Below are positions 43,576 to 53,569 of a stretch of 64,000 bases of DNA, in pieces. The stretch's first letter is position 1, and the number at the start of each line of letters is the position of its first letter. The DNA comes from Flavobacteriales bacterium (lineage in GTDB: Bacteria; Bacteroidota; Bacteroidia; CAIKAF01): contig JANWKT010000008.1 in NCBI GenBank assembly GCA_025451235.1, forward strand, positions 1 through 64,000, in the 5' to 3' direction. The notes beneath the pieces were generated by a model, which saw nothing but the letters and a program-made list of their open reading frames with translations, did not search any database and was not told the origin of the DNA. The position numbers and the translations under genes were made by a program.

Positions 43576-43737
43576 TTTGACAATCTGGCAGTTCAAGTCG
43601 AATGTTAACCGAAAAGGGCCTTTTCTCAGCCTTCACCGCGCTTTAATTTAACTATTTGAAAATCATAATTTTAAAAACTAAACACAGTATTTGACACTAA
43701 ACTTTAGGTCATATATTACTAAATTGTTACCAGTAGG

Positions 43738-43768
43738 TTGACTGGCTCCAGTCTTTTCAGTACCTTCG
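43738..43768 (+). promoter_or_regulatory. Promoter of the second giant T9SS gene (TTG-N20-TACCTTCG)
   Basis: TTG (43738-43740), a 20-nt spacer, then TACCTTCG (43761-43768), 30 nt before the ATG. The box and its surroundings match the promoter at 38820-38850. Confidence 0.65.
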
Positions 43769-43798
43769 CCACCTAATTAAAATACTCGTAACATAATC

Positions 43799-46700
43799 AT
43801 GAAGAAAATTTATCTCTACATCAGTTTACTGGGCATATTGTTTTTTGCGAATATTCCATCTGCCATGAGCCAGGTGAATGTGAATGCAACCGCAGGAGTT
43901 CCTGTAGGAGCTTATCCCAATATAAGTGCAGCATTTACAGCAATTAATGCAGGTACCCACCAGGGTATGATCTTTATTTCTATTACAGCCAATGTTATTG
44001 AACCCGGTTCTGCGGTTTTAAACTCATCAGGTGCAGGTCCAACCCTGTATCAGTCTGTAAGAATATTTCCGGTTAGTGATGGTATACTGGTTTCAGGAAC
44101 AACAGCTGCGGGCAGAGGCTTGATAGAGCTGAATGGAGCCGATAGCGTTATCATTGATGGTGATAATCCATTAACCGGAGGCACCAATCAGAATTTGACC
44201 TTTACAAATACTGCCGCAAGCACGGTCAATTATACCAGTGTTATCCGTATTGCTTTATCCACATTGGTTACCAGCGGAAATACCAATACCGTTAGGAATT
44301 GTATCCTGAATGGTAGTGCTACGGGTCGAAATACAGCAGCTTTTACCAGTACAACAGGTCCGGAAAATACTACCTATGGTTTATTAGTGGGTGGAGGTGC
44401 ATCAACCGTTGATCCTTCAACTGCCCCATCCGCCATTGCTTCTGTTACAACAGTTGTTGGTGCTGGGATCACAGCTACTGCTTTTGTTGCCAATAACAAT
44501 ATGATCAATGTTTGTGCAAGAGGTATTGCTGTACAAGGTTCATCCACTACTGTTGCAAATAACTTATCTATTACCAATAATGTGATTGGAAGTGCAACAG
44601 CAGGAAATACTACCACAGTTTATTCACGTGGTATGACCTTGCAGGGATTTGATAATGCAATGATTTCTGGAAATACCATTAGAAATATAGAGTGGTTTGT
44701 AACGAGCGCCACTATGGGGATTGCCTTAGGTGATGCCTCCGCAACCGGAACAAATGCCATTATAGAAAAAAACACCATTGCCGGAATGAACAACAACAAT
44801 ACCGGAACTTATGGAGCTTATGGGATCAATGTGAACTGCGGTCCTAACCAAACTATGAGAAATAATTTCATATATGGTATCACCGGAAACATGCAAGGTG
44901 GTGCAGCATTTTCAACCACCTTCGGCTTATTTGGGATCCGTGTATCTGGTTCTACCAATCATAAAATCTACAATAATTCGGTTTCAATGAGTGGCCTCCG
45001 CGCAGGTACACCTGCAACAAGTCTGCTTGCAGCCTGTTGTGCTATTGTAAATACCGGCCAGACAGGTATGGATATAAGAAATAATATTTTTTCAAATACA
45101 ATGACCGGTGGTACCACCCAACTTGCATATGTTTCTCTTTACCTGCCAGTAGGAGGTACGTCAGCCATGAACCTAACATTGAATAACAATGCATACTATT
45201 GCGGACCTACTGCAGCAAGCCAGGGAATTGCGCAGGTAAGTACAACCTCTAGTGTTGCCAATTTATATTTACCTGGAAACTTCAATCCGGGATCCACGGC
45301 TCCTGCCACCAATTTAAGAGCTTATACCAGTACTTTAAGTGTAGCAGGTACCAACGACAATGCCTCTTATGCATCATCGAATGCTGCGCCATTCATTTCA
45401 TTGACCAACCTTCACCTTGACCTTGCTTCACTGGAGTTACCAAATGTTGAGCAAAAAGGAGATGCTACTGTACCGGTAGCGGTCGATTTTGATAATGATG
45501 TTCGTCCAAACGTATCTACTGTATTACCTGATATAGGAGCTGATGAGGTGGCAGTTGCCGCTTGTTCTTCAGCAAGTGGTGGTACCATTGCTCCTTCGTC
45601 TTATACAAGATGTGAGAACCAAACGGTGAATTTGGTTTCTACCGGAGCTACTACCGGTACCGGAATTACCTATCAATGGATGGTATCAACAGTTTCCGGG
45701 GGACCTTATGTAAACGTTTCAGGCGGTACAGGAGCTAATAGTACCTCCTATACTTCCGGACCTTTAACCCCGGCAGGAACTTATTTTTATGTACTCCAAA
45801 CCACTTGTTCGTTTGGACCAATTGTCGGTTTATCAAATGAAGCAACTGTTACGGTGAATACACTTCCAGTAGTTGGAGTGAGTCCTTCCGTTTCTTCTTA
45901 TTGCACTCCAGGAGGTGCTCCTGTTACCTTAACTGCTACAGGTGCTTCTACGTATTCATGGGGACCTGCCGCAGGATTGAGCGCTACTACGGGTGCCATC
46001 GTAGATGCAACTCCAGCAGTGGGAACAACCTATACTGTTACCGGAACTGATGGAAATGGTTGCACTGCAACTGCTACAGCATTGGTAAACGTTAGCACGA
46101 TGCCAACAGCTTTCGCAACAGCTAATCCTGCTACTATATGTCCTGGATCAAACTCTTTATTAATCGGTTCAGGATCTTTTAGTTTCAATTACTGTCAGCC
46201 TGTATATACGAATGGTACAGGTTTTGGTGATTTTGTGAGTCTTGTTCAATTGAACACCCTTAATAATCCTACCGGAGCATCAGCTGCGCCATATTATACT
46301 TTATATCCTGCTTCCGGAAGCACTACCACCACTTTGGTTGCCGGAAATAGTTATACGATCACATTGAGTCCAGGTACTTATACGATTAATGACCTTGCTG
46401 CATGGATAGATTATAACCAGAACGGAATTTTAAATGACCCGGGTGAAAAACTGGGAGAAACGGATAATCTGGGAGCCATGCCTGCCACCACCGCATTTAA
46501 TTTTACAGTTCCTGCAGGAGCATTCAACGGGACCACCCGCTTAAGAGTAAGAGATGTTGACCATGCAACAACCAATGATATGGATCCATGCGCAGCACAA
46601 TCTACCTATGGTGAAACAGAAGATTATATCATTACAATTGTAGGAGGTGCTGATCCATTTGCTTCTTATGCATGGACCCCTTCCACCTTCCTGACTACAA

Positions 46701-48937
46701 CAACCAATGATACTACCAATGCAGTGGGTGTTACTTCCACCACTACTTATATTTTTAGTGCTACCAGTGCTGGAGGTTGTACCGATACTGCAAGTGTAAC
46801 TGTACTGATTGATCCATTGTCGTCTACCAATTCAGCTACTCCAAATGATACGGTTTGTGAAACAACAAGTTTAACCTTGAATAGTATTCCTTCTGCCGGC
46901 GGAGCACCTTATTCTTTTTCATGGTCTGGTCCAAACAGCTTTACTTCAACTTCTCAAAATCCTGTGATCCCTGCCATTACTTTGGCGGATGCAGGAGTTT
47001 ATACGGTAACTGTTACGGATAATTGTGGATCGATGAGTACCACCACACTTACCATAACAGTTAACCCTGCACCTTCTATTTCTGTAAGTCCAAATGTTGC
47101 CAGTTATTGTACACCTGGTCCTGCGGTTACTTTAACCGCTTCCGGATCTTCTGTATCTTATTCATGGGCTCCGGCTGCAGGCTTGAGTGCTACTACCGGT
47201 AGTACCGTAGATGCAAGTCCATCTGCTCCTACAGTTTATATTGTAACAGGAACTGGTGCGAATGGTTGTTTAAATTCTGATACTGCTACCATTGCTTCTG
47301 GAGGATTCCCAACGGCTTCGGCAACTGCTACGCCATCCTGGATCTGTCCTGGTGATAGCTCACAACTGATTGGTGTTGGAAGTCCTGCTGCATTCACTTA
47401 TTGTCAGCCTGTGTATGGCACAGGAACCGGCTTTGGTGACTATATTAGCCTGGTACAGTTGGACAACATCAACAATGCAACGGTAGGTGAGCCAACTCCA
47501 TACTATATCTTGTATCCTGCTGCGGGTAGTACAACTACTACTTTGGTTGCAGGTAGCTCATATAATATTACGCTAAGTCCTGGAACATATAACATCAACG
47601 ATGTTGCTGCATGGATTGACTTCAACATGAATGGAGTGCTGAATGATGCTGGTGAAAAATTAGGTGAAACGGATGATTTGGGAGCAGCACCAGCTACTAC
47701 CGTTTTCAACTTTACTGTTCCTGTAAATGCAATTAATGGTCCTACAAGATTAAGAGTAAGAGATGTGGATCATGCTGGTACGAATGATATGGATCCATGT
47801 GCTCCTCAATCTGTATATGGTGAAACGGAAGATTATATTGTAACCATTGTAGGTGGTGTAGATGCCATGACCTATTCCTGGTCGCCTTCTACATTCCTTA
47901 GCTCAACCACCAACGATACAGTGGCTGCTAACGGAGTAACCAGTACCACCAATTATATATTTACTGCGATCACCGATCAGGGTTGTACTACAAACGATAC
48001 CGTTGCTGTGAACACGTTTACTTTACCTTCGGTGGTGGCGAATGCAACGAGTACTTCTATTTGTCCTGCTGATTCAGTTACATTGTATGGAACGGGTGCT
48101 ACTTCCTATTCATGGGATAATGGGGTAGTGGACAGTGTGGGATTTGTTCCTGCATCTACATTGACCTATATAGTGGTAGGTACCGATACCAATAGCTGTG
48201 TAAATATGGATACGATTACCGTAACCGTTAATCCGCTTCCTACTGTTGGATATACCGCTACACCTAATGATACCGTTTGTCCAGGTGGATCTGTTACTTT
48301 ATCTGGAACAGGAGCTACCTCTTATGTATGGTCGGGTGGAATTACAAATGGAGTTTCATTTAATCCAGGCTCATCCACAACATATACCGTTACCGGAACA
48401 GATGCGAATGGTTGCATGAATACCGCCACAGCCCCAATTGTTGTTGGTACGAACCCAACAGTGAACCTGGGTGCTGATATCGTTCAGGCAAATCCACCAG
48501 CGGTATTGGATGCAGGTGCAGGATTTACCAGCTATTTGTGGAGTACAACTGAAACCACCCAAACCATTTCTGTAAATGCCAATGGAACTTATATTGTAAC
48601 TGTAACCAATATATTTGGTTGTACCGATAGCGATACTATCCAGGTGAACTTTACAAGTGGAATTTCAAATCCTGATGGAAGTACAACCACCATGATGTTG
48701 TATCCAAATCCAAACACAGGTCCGTTCAATGTAAGAATTGATAACCTGGAGACCAACAACCTGGTGCTGGATGTGCTTGACATGACAGGAAGAGTTGTAC
48801 ATCAACTATATGTTGGTTCCGTAAGTGGAAATACCATTCTGCCATTTGATCTTACGAATTTAAGAGTAGGAACTTATGTATTGAGAATGACCGCGAATGG
48901 AAGCTCAACACAATTAAGATTCATCATTCACAAATAA
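43799..48937 (+). CDS. Giant T9SS surface protein with beta-helix, GEVED and Ig-like domains (1712 aa)
   Basis: Tandem paralogue of the previous gene, with near-identical signal peptide and matching N-terminal beta-helix region (to about 620). An Ig-like module (YTRCENQTVNLVSTGATTGT) follows. The middle differs: two GEVED-type domains (about 795-955 and 1195-1360) with motifs GFGDFVSLVQL, INDLAAWIDYNQNGILNDPG and CAAQSTYGETEDYIITI, separated by Ig-like domains. The C-terminal repeats and the sorting domain (MMLYPNPNTGPFNVRIDNLE) are almost identical to the first copy. Secreted by T9SS and probably surface-attached. The 3' kilobase and terminator look recently copied or converted. Confidence 0.9.
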   Translation: MKKIYLYISLLGILFFANIPSAMSQVNVNATAGVPVGAYPNISAAFTAINAGTHQGMIFISITANVIEPGSAVLNSSGAGPTLYQSVRIFPVSDGILVSGTTAAGRGLIELNGADSVIIDGDNPLTGGTNQNLTFTNTAASTVNYTSVIRIALSTLVTSGNTNTVRNCILNGSATGRNTAAFTSTTGPENTTYGLLVGGGASTVDPSTAPSAIASVTTVVGAGITATAFVANNNMINVCARGIAVQGSSTTVANNLSITNNVIGSATAGNTTTVYSRGMTLQGFDNAMISGNTIRNIEWFVTSATMGIALGDASATGTNAIIEKNTIAGMNNNNTGTYGAYGINVNCGPNQTMRNNFIYGITGNMQGGAAFSTTFGLFGIRVSGSTNHKIYNNSVSMSGLRAGTPATSLLAACCAIVNTGQTGMDIRNNIFSNTMTGGTTQLAYVSLYLPVGGTSAMNLTLNNNAYYCGPTAASQGIAQVSTTSSVANLYLPGNFNPGSTAPATNLRAYTSTLSVAGTNDNASYASSNAAPFISLTNLHLDLASLELPNVEQKGDATVPVAVDFDNDVRPNVSTVLPDIGADEVAVAACSSASGGTIAPSSYTRCENQTVNLVSTGATTGTGITYQWMVSTVSGGPYVNVSGGTGANSTSYTSGPLTPAGTYFYVLQTTCSFGPIVGLSNEATVTVNTLPVVGVSPSVSSYCTPGGAPVTLTATGASTYSWGPAAGLSATTGAIVDATPAVGTTYTVTGTDGNGCTATATALVNVSTMPTAFATANPATICPGSNSLLIGSGSFSFNYCQPVYTNGTGFGDFVSLVQLNTLNNPTGASAAPYYTLYPASGSTTTTLVAGNSYTITLSPGTYTINDLAAWIDYNQNGILNDPGEKLGETDNLGAMPATTAFNFTVPAGAFNGTTRLRVRDVDHATTNDMDPCAAQSTYGETEDYIITIVGGADPFASYAWTPSTFLTTTTNDTTNAVGVTSTTTYIFSATSAGGCTDTASVTVLIDPLSSTNSATPNDTVCETTSLTLNSIPSAGGAPYSFSWSGPNSFTSTSQNPVIPAITLADAGVYTVTVTDNCGSMSTTTLTITVNPAPSISVSPNVASYCTPGPAVTLTASGSSVSYSWAPAAGLSATTGSTVDASPSAPTVYIVTGTGANGCLNSDTATIASGGFPTASATATPSWICPGDSSQLIGVGSPAAFTYCQPVYGTGTGFGDYISLVQLDNINNATVGEPTPYYILYPAAGSTTTTLVAGSSYNITLSPGTYNINDVAAWIDFNMNGVLNDAGEKLGETDDLGAAPATTVFNFTVPVNAINGPTRLRVRDVDHAGTNDMDPCAPQSVYGETEDYIVTIVGGVDAMTYSWSPSTFLSSTTNDTVAANGVTSTTNYIFTAITDQGCTTNDTVAVNTFTLPSVVANATSTSICPADSVTLYGTGATSYSWDNGVVDSVGFVPASTLTYIVVGTDTNSCVNMDTITVTVNPLPTVGYTATPNDTVCPGGSVTLSGTGATSYVWSGGITNGVSFNPGSSTTYTVTGTDANGCMNTATAPIVVGTNPTVNLGADIVQANPPAVLDAGAGFTSYLWSTTETTQTISVNANGTYIVTVTNIFGCTDSDTIQVNFTSGISNPDGSTTTMMLYPNPNTGPFNVRIDNLETNNLVLDVLDMTGRVVHQLYVGSVSGNTILPFDLTNLRVGTYVLRMTANGSSTQLRFIIHK

Positions 48938-48953
48938 GATTGAATTGATAAAA

Positions 48954-48990
48954 ATAAAAGGCCATCCACTTCGGTGTGATGGCCTTTTTT
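48954..48990. terminator. Bidirectional terminator between the second giant gene and ytxJ
   Basis: The AAAGGCCATCCAC...GTGATGGCCTTTTTT hairpin of 43534-43575 recurs here. Its A- and T-rich flanks would suit both converging genes, and its last bases overlap the ytxJ stop codon. Confidence 0.85.
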
Positions 48991-49357
48991 ATTTTAGATG
49001 TTTTTTAACCTCGTCTACTTTGATCATCTGATGAGACCCATGATAAACCACCTGGTTATCGACAAGAATGATCACCTGCGGAGATTCATGTTCAACCTTC
49101 CACTTACTTTCAATTTCGTTTGAAATACTTCGATAACGGAGCAGATCCAGGTAATATACATCCGCATATTCTTTTAGCTCGTTCATGCCATCTTCCATTC
49201 TGTTTTTCGCCATGGAGCTAATAGAACAACGGGTACTATGTTTAAAAATGATCTGCGGTTTTGTAAAAGAAGCTGATTCGATCTGGTCGAGTTGCTCCAT
49301 ACGAATGAGATGGAGCCAGGGATCTTCTTTTGTATGTTTTCGATCTGAGCCAAACAT
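48989..49357 (-). CDS. ytxJ: Bacillithiol system redox-active protein YtxJ (122 aa)
   Basis: Thioredoxin-fold monothiol protein proposed to act as a bacilliredoxin. The hallmark is the active-site segment IIFKHSTRCSISSMA (about 36-50) with a single reactive Cys, followed by YYLDLLRYRSISNEI and SPQVIILVDNQVVYHGSH, which match the family. It implies the cell makes bacillithiol as its low-molecular-weight thiol. The biosynthesis genes (bshABC) are not in this window. Its 3' end overlaps the shared terminator. Confidence 0.9.
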   Translation of the reverse strand: MFGSDRKHTKEDPWLHLIRMEQLDQIESASFTKPQIIFKHSTRCSISSMAKNRMEDGMNELKEYADVYYLDLLRYRSISNEIESKWKVEHESPQVIILVDNQVVYHGSHQMIKVDEVKKHLK

Positions 49358-49410
49358 GATTGTACAAAGTTAATGGTTTAACAGTATCTTCAAGGATATG
49401 AGTGGCACCC

Positions 49411-49442
49411 CAAAAAAAATGCCCTTCTAAACAGAAGGGCAT
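49411..49442 (-). terminator. Intrinsic terminator of the T9SS alpha/beta hydrolase gene
   Basis: On the minus strand, ATGCCCTTCT pairs with AGAAGGGCAT (49419-49428 with 49433-49442) and is followed by eight T residues. Confidence 0.9.
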
Positions 49443-49464
49443 CCATTTTCTATTGATAAAAATT

Positions 49465-50694
49465 TTATTTGATGAGGATCTTCTGACTGGCTTTTCGAAC
49501 ACCTGAATGAATATTCACCACATACATTCCGGTTTCCAAACCTACCACATCCAGGTTATATACCTTCTGGCCTTTTGGAATGATCCCTGTTTTTACTTCC
49601 TGCCCCACCATATTGGTTACAGAAAAATTCCACTCTGTATCGTTACCTGGGATATCAATCACCATTTGCTCAGTGGTAGGGTTAGGATAAGCGGTAAAGA
49701 AAACAGAATTCGGATACTGTTGGGTATACAAATGTTGAATACATAATTGATCATATAAAAAATCAGCGGCAAATTGATAGGTAGTATCTGATTGCTGAGG
49801 AGTTTGCCAGAACTCACAATGATCGGCGTTCCAATAGGTCTTTAAAGGATTATCTACCCCAACATTTAATGCCCTTTTATGGATAGATCCACTTCCACTT
49901 ACCACCATTACAGGTATCCCGGGATTGGCCATGGCAGTTCCATAAGGAACCGTACCATCCTGGTATCCATGAATGCTCATGACTGGTACATCTCCTGCGT
50001 TCATATAGATGGTATCGGCCAATGCGCCGCAATAATTGAGGACCGCCTGTGGGTTTACCGGATAACCCGGGTTACCACTGGCACCATAGAATCCACCATC
50101 GTCTGCTTGTACAATATCAGGATGTAATTCAGAAGGTTGGTCCATGTAAGCTAAGTGAAGAGCCATGATGGAGCCTGCGCTAAAACCACCCACGATCACC
50201 AGATCAGGATTTACCTGATAAGGATTTCCATCCACTGCCACAGATTTACGAAGGTAACGAACAGCCGCCATTTGATCATGCACTGCTTTATAAACGATAT
50301 TTACATACGTAGATTCTACATCAGAACTAAGAATGATCTCAATAGGATTTGCCAAGCGGTAATCAATAGTTACAGCCACATATCCCATGCTGGCCAGCCA
50401 TCTGCAATGGCTTGCCATTCCTGGATCAGCTTTAGTACCTCCGATAAAACTTCCGCCATGGGCCAATACCACTACGGGTCTGTATTGTACCGCATCGCCT
50501 GCTGGATACCACATGTCCATTTTGAGGTCCTGGAAATTTCCTGCTGTGAACTCAGCATTTCCATAAACAATGTTCATGGTAGAGTCAATATTGGAAAAAA
50601 TAGGGGTATAGTACCGGCCTCCGGCGCAATCAACCTGCGCAAAAGAATTAGCAATTAATAGAACAGGTACGATCGAGAGTAAGGTTCTTTTCAT
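49465..50694 (-). CDS. Secreted alpha/beta hydrolase with T9SS sorting domain (409 aa)
   Basis: Signal peptide (1-19, ending NSFAQ) and an alpha/beta-hydrolase domain of the BD-FAE/esterase type. The oxyanion segment is VVVLAHGGSFIGG (about 73-85) and the nucleophile elbow is GGFSAGSIMAL (Ser in FSAGS). The acid and the His, needed for catalysis, may be the Asp of SIHGYQDGTVP and the His in YWNADHCEFW. A T9SS type A domain closes the protein (AYPNPTTEQMVIDIP...GMYVVNIHSGVRKASQKILIK, cited in parts). Probably an extracellular esterase or carbohydrate esterase; substrate unknown. It is followed by its own terminator. Confidence 0.9.
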   Translation of the reverse strand: MKRTLLSIVPVLLIANSFAQVDCAGGRYYTPIFSNIDSTMNIVYGNAEFTAGNFQDLKMDMWYPAGDAVQYRPVVVLAHGGSFIGGTKADPGMASHCRWLASMGYVAVTIDYRLANPIEIILSSDVESTYVNIVYKAVHDQMAAVRYLRKSVAVDGNPYQVNPDLVIVGGFSAGSIMALHLAYMDQPSELHPDIVQADDGGFYGASGNPGYPVNPQAVLNYCGALADTIYMNAGDVPVMSIHGYQDGTVPYGTAMANPGIPVMVVSGSGSIHKRALNVGVDNPLKTYWNADHCEFWQTPQQSDTTYQFAADFLYDQLCIQHLYTQQYPNSVFFTAYPNPTTEQMVIDIPGNDTEWNFSVTNMVGQEVKTGIIPKGQKVYNLDVVGLETGMYVVNIHSGVRKASQKILIK

Positions 50695-50751
50695 ACATTT
50701 TTGTTTAGTATTACAATGTACAAAAATTTACTATATCATGATTTCCTAAAC

Positions 50752-52380
50752 TTATTTCCTGTTTAGGTATTTCAGTGCTGAATGGATATATTGATCATCT
50801 TTATTGATGATATAATAGAAGCCTTCGTTCTTCCAGAGATTCCGGGCAATCAAGGATTGCAGGCGGTTGATGAGCCACAACCTTGACTTCCTGATCTGGG
50901 CATCTTTCCGAGCCACTCCATTTTTGTCTGCATAGTCCACAAATTCCACCAGGATCTTATCCGCCAGGTTTATATCCCTTCCAAATTCTCTATAATCCTT
51001 GTATTTTTTCAACAGGGTATTTCTGTTCTTATCTGCATAATTAAAACAGAAATCATAAGAGACCCCTTTGCTGATCACATCGCTATAATATTTTGAATAA
51101 CCACTGGTATCTACCGGAACATATACGTCGGGTGAAATACCTCCTCCGCCATATACTGTGCGCCCGGATTTGGTTTTGTATTTATGTAAGGTATCGCCTG
51201 GATTTGATTGATGGTTTGGATCGGTATTCAGGATCTCTGAATATGCTTCTTCATAATATTTTTCTGTTCCTTCGGTATAAGGGCGCTGGATGGATCTATT
51301 AGATGCCGTATAATACCTGGCCACCGTTAACCGGATGGCTGATCCATCTTTAAATTCAAACTGTTCCTGCACCAATCCTTTACCGAATGATCTTCGCCCA
51401 ATAATTGCGGCCCTGTCATTGTCCTGCATGGAGCCGGCAATGATTTCTGAGGCAGAGGCTGATCCTTCATCGATGAGGATCACCAATGCACCATCTTCAA
51501 ATTCACCTTCGCTGGTAGCTTTATAATCTTCTCTTTTTCTGGCTCTCCCTTCGGTATAAACGATCATTTCTTTATTCTTCAGGAATTCATCTGCAATGGC
51601 GATGGCCACGCTTAAATATCCACCAGGATTTCCTCTCAGGTCAAGGATCATTTTTTCCATTCCAAGGCCTTTTAGTTTTTTGAAGGCATCCATGTATTCT
51701 TCATATGTTTTTTCGGCAAAGCGGTTAAGCTTGATATAACCTGTCTGCTCGTTGATCATATAAGATGCATCCAAACTATAGATAGGAATTTTATCCCTGG
51801 TAATGGTATATGGGATCAATTCTTTTACCGTCCGGCGGGCAATATCCACTTTAACTTTGGTCCCTTTTTTACCCCTTAATTTTTTGATCACTTCTTCATT
51901 CTTGATCTTTGTACCTGCAACTAACTGTCCATCGATTTTCACGATCCTATCTCCGGAACGGATACCTAATGCTTCTGAAGGTCCACCTGAGATGGCAGCT
52001 ACCACCACAATGGTATCGTTCACAATATTGAACTCAACTCCGATCCCGTCAAAATTTCCTTCCATGTCTTCGTTTACCCCTTGCAGATCTACCGGTGGGA
52101 TATAGGCACTGTGTGGATCCAATTGTTCCAGCAAGGCAGCAATGGCTTCGTCGGTAAGCTTGTCTGTATTTACCGTGTCCACATATTCCTCGTCGATTAA
52201 ACTCAATATCTGGTTGATCTTTTCATTTTGATTTCCATTGGAATAAAAAATATTCTTGCTGCCACCGGTTCCTCCCCCGGAGGTGGATAGATTTTTTCCT
52301 ATGAACACTCCAAAGATCGTGGCGATTGCCATGAGGATAGGCATGAAAACAATCAGCCTCGAATTCTTATTCATTGACAT
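50752..52380 (-). CDS. S41 family C-terminal processing peptidase (CtpA-like, 542 aa)
   Basis: Membrane-anchored (TM about 9-28) periplasmic serine protease. Order: a short N-terminal helical region, PDZ domain (about 112-190, with GIGVEFNIVNDTIVVVAAI and RSGDRIVKIDG), then the S41 core with LDLRGNPGG (247-255) and the catalytic Ser309/Lys334 dyad in DEGSASASE and SFGKGLVQE. Long C-terminal extension beyond residue 430 holds helices. CtpA-type enzymes degrade misfolded or tagged periplasmic proteins and process lipoproteins or C-termini. It is transcribed divergently from nothing close, and no partner lipoprotein was seen next to it. Confidence 0.93.
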   Translation of the reverse strand: MSMNKNSRLIVFMPILMAIATIFGVFIGKNLSTSGGGTGGSKNIFYSNGNQNEKINQILSLIDEEYVDTVNTDKLTDEAIAALLEQLDPHSAYIPPVDLQGVNEDMEGNFDGIGVEFNIVNDTIVVVAAISGGPSEALGIRSGDRIVKIDGQLVAGTKIKNEEVIKKLRGKKGTKVKVDIARRTVKELIPYTITRDKIPIYSLDASYMINEQTGYIKLNRFAEKTYEEYMDAFKKLKGLGMEKMILDLRGNPGGYLSVAIAIADEFLKNKEMIVYTEGRARKREDYKATSEGEFEDGALVILIDEGSASASEIIAGSMQDNDRAAIIGRRSFGKGLVQEQFEFKDGSAIRLTVARYYTASNRSIQRPYTEGTEKYYEEAYSEILNTDPNHQSNPGDTLHKYKTKSGRTVYGGGGISPDVYVPVDTSGYSKYYSDVISKGVSYDFCFNYADKNRNTLLKKYKDYREFGRDINLADKILVEFVDYADKNGVARKDAQIRKSRLWLINRLQSLIARNLWKNEGFYYIINKDDQYIHSALKYLNRK

Positions 52381-52459
52381 TATATATCTGGTTTATCTGC
52401 TAATCATGCAAATTTAAGGGAATTTACAGGGAGTTGATAATGATCCCGTTTAAAAAACT

Positions 52460-53557
52460 CTAATTCCTGGTTTTTATTAGTTCATCGATGGCTAAATCCA
52501 GCAAATTTGGATTATTTATGAATTGTGAATGAAAAGTGGAGGCCAGTGCAAGGTCTCTTCCCAGATCCAGCTGGTCCTGAAGGGTACTATAAAAATTACC
52601 TGCTTCTGTATGATACCTGGCGAGGTATTCCTGCTCTGTTTGACCTGGCGTAGGCACCAGCAACGCCTTTGACCCAGCAACCAGATAATCCATGATGGAA
52701 GAATAACCGGCCCTGCTTACCACCATTTCCGAAGCATGAATGACCTCATTGGTAAAAACCGAATCGGAGATATCCACCACCTCTAAATTTTCAGGGACCT
52801 GTTTTTTAATATGCTGGTTGGTCCCTCTGATCAGGATATATTTTCCTTCTGTCAAACGATCCATTTGGTCGATGATGAGATGTTCGAATTCAGTTCTTAA
52901 AGGTTCTAAACCGGATAGAATAAAAGCCGCTTGGTACCTGCCTACCGGCAAGGCAGGCCTTTTTTTGTGTTGCTGACTGGGTGTTAACCTCGACAACAAT
53001 CCTATAAAAGCATGTGGAAATGGAATAGCCAATTTATGGGATAATTTGCCCGACGCATTGGTTTCACCAGGAAGATCTGGGATCCAGCACATGTTAAAAT
53101 TTTCGATATAGGATCGGTTGATCTTCCAAAGCACGGGTTCGAGCAAATCATTGCTGCCGGATGAAATAAATAATTGATGTGCCATGAAAATACAATGTGC
53201 ATTTTTATGGTGAAGTCCATACCGATGGTCTGAGATCACCACATCTATTTCCTCCCTTTCCATTTTTTCTTCCAGCCATTTCCTTTCCTGTTGTATGGAT
53301 CTTAAAATTCCGGGTGCCTGGCGAAGCATAGCGATCGACATAGGCAGCTTTGTGGAGTAGGTGACCTCATATCCCGGAATTTCTTCATAAGGAAGATCAG
53401 GGAATTCCATTTGTAATAACTTTCCTGAAATACCCGATCCGCCCAATTTTACTTCGAAATCTTTTTCAATTAATTTTTTAATCAAAGGAATACACCTGGC
53501 AGCATGACCCAAACCCCAATCCAAGGGAGCAACCAATATTCTTTTTTTTCCTAACAA
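52460..53557 (-). CDS. MurG-like glycosyltransferase (GT28-type fold, 365 aa)
   Basis: Two Rossmann domains. The N-terminal one carries ILVAPLDWGLGHAARCIPLI (7-26), a glycine-rich loop as in MurG and related UDP-sugar transferases. The C-terminal one has FILSGLEPLRTEFE, IIDQMDRLTEG, and SRAGYSSIMDYLVAGSKALL followed by VPTPGQTEQEYLA, the donor-binding region. Residues 200-208 (RPALPVGRY) derive from a palindromic DNA repeat. It lies 12 nt downstream of the AI-2E exporter gene and may share an operon. The acceptor is unknown; it is not necessarily in peptidoglycan synthesis. Confidence 0.85.
   Translation of the reverse strand: MLGKKRILVAPLDWGLGHAARCIPLIKKLIEKDFEVKLGGSGISGKLLQMEFPDLPYEEIPGYEVTYSTKLPMSIAMLRQAPGILRSIQQERKWLEEKMEREEIDVVISDHRYGLHHKNAHCIFMAHQLFISSGSNDLLEPVLWKINRSYIENFNMCWIPDLPGETNASGKLSHKLAIPFPHAFIGLLSRLTPSQQHKKRPALPVGRYQAAFILSGLEPLRTEFEHLIIDQMDRLTEGKYILIRGTNQHIKKQVPENLEVVDISDSVFTNEVIHASEMVVSRAGYSSIMDYLVAGSKALLVPTPGQTEQEYLARYHTEAGNFYSTLQDQLDLGRDLALASTFHSQFINNPNLLDLAIDELIKTRN
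52937..52957. repeat. CCTGCCT...AGGCAGG palindrome inserted in the glycosyltransferase gene
   Basis: CCTGCCT (52937-52943) and AGGCAGG (52951-52957) are perfect arms around ACCGGCA. It encodes part of RPALPVGRY in frame. The wording is that of a palindromic repeat I recall as widespread in Bacteroidota, here inside a gene rather than between genes. Confidence 0.7.
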
Positions 53558-53569
53558 TTGATGTTGTTC

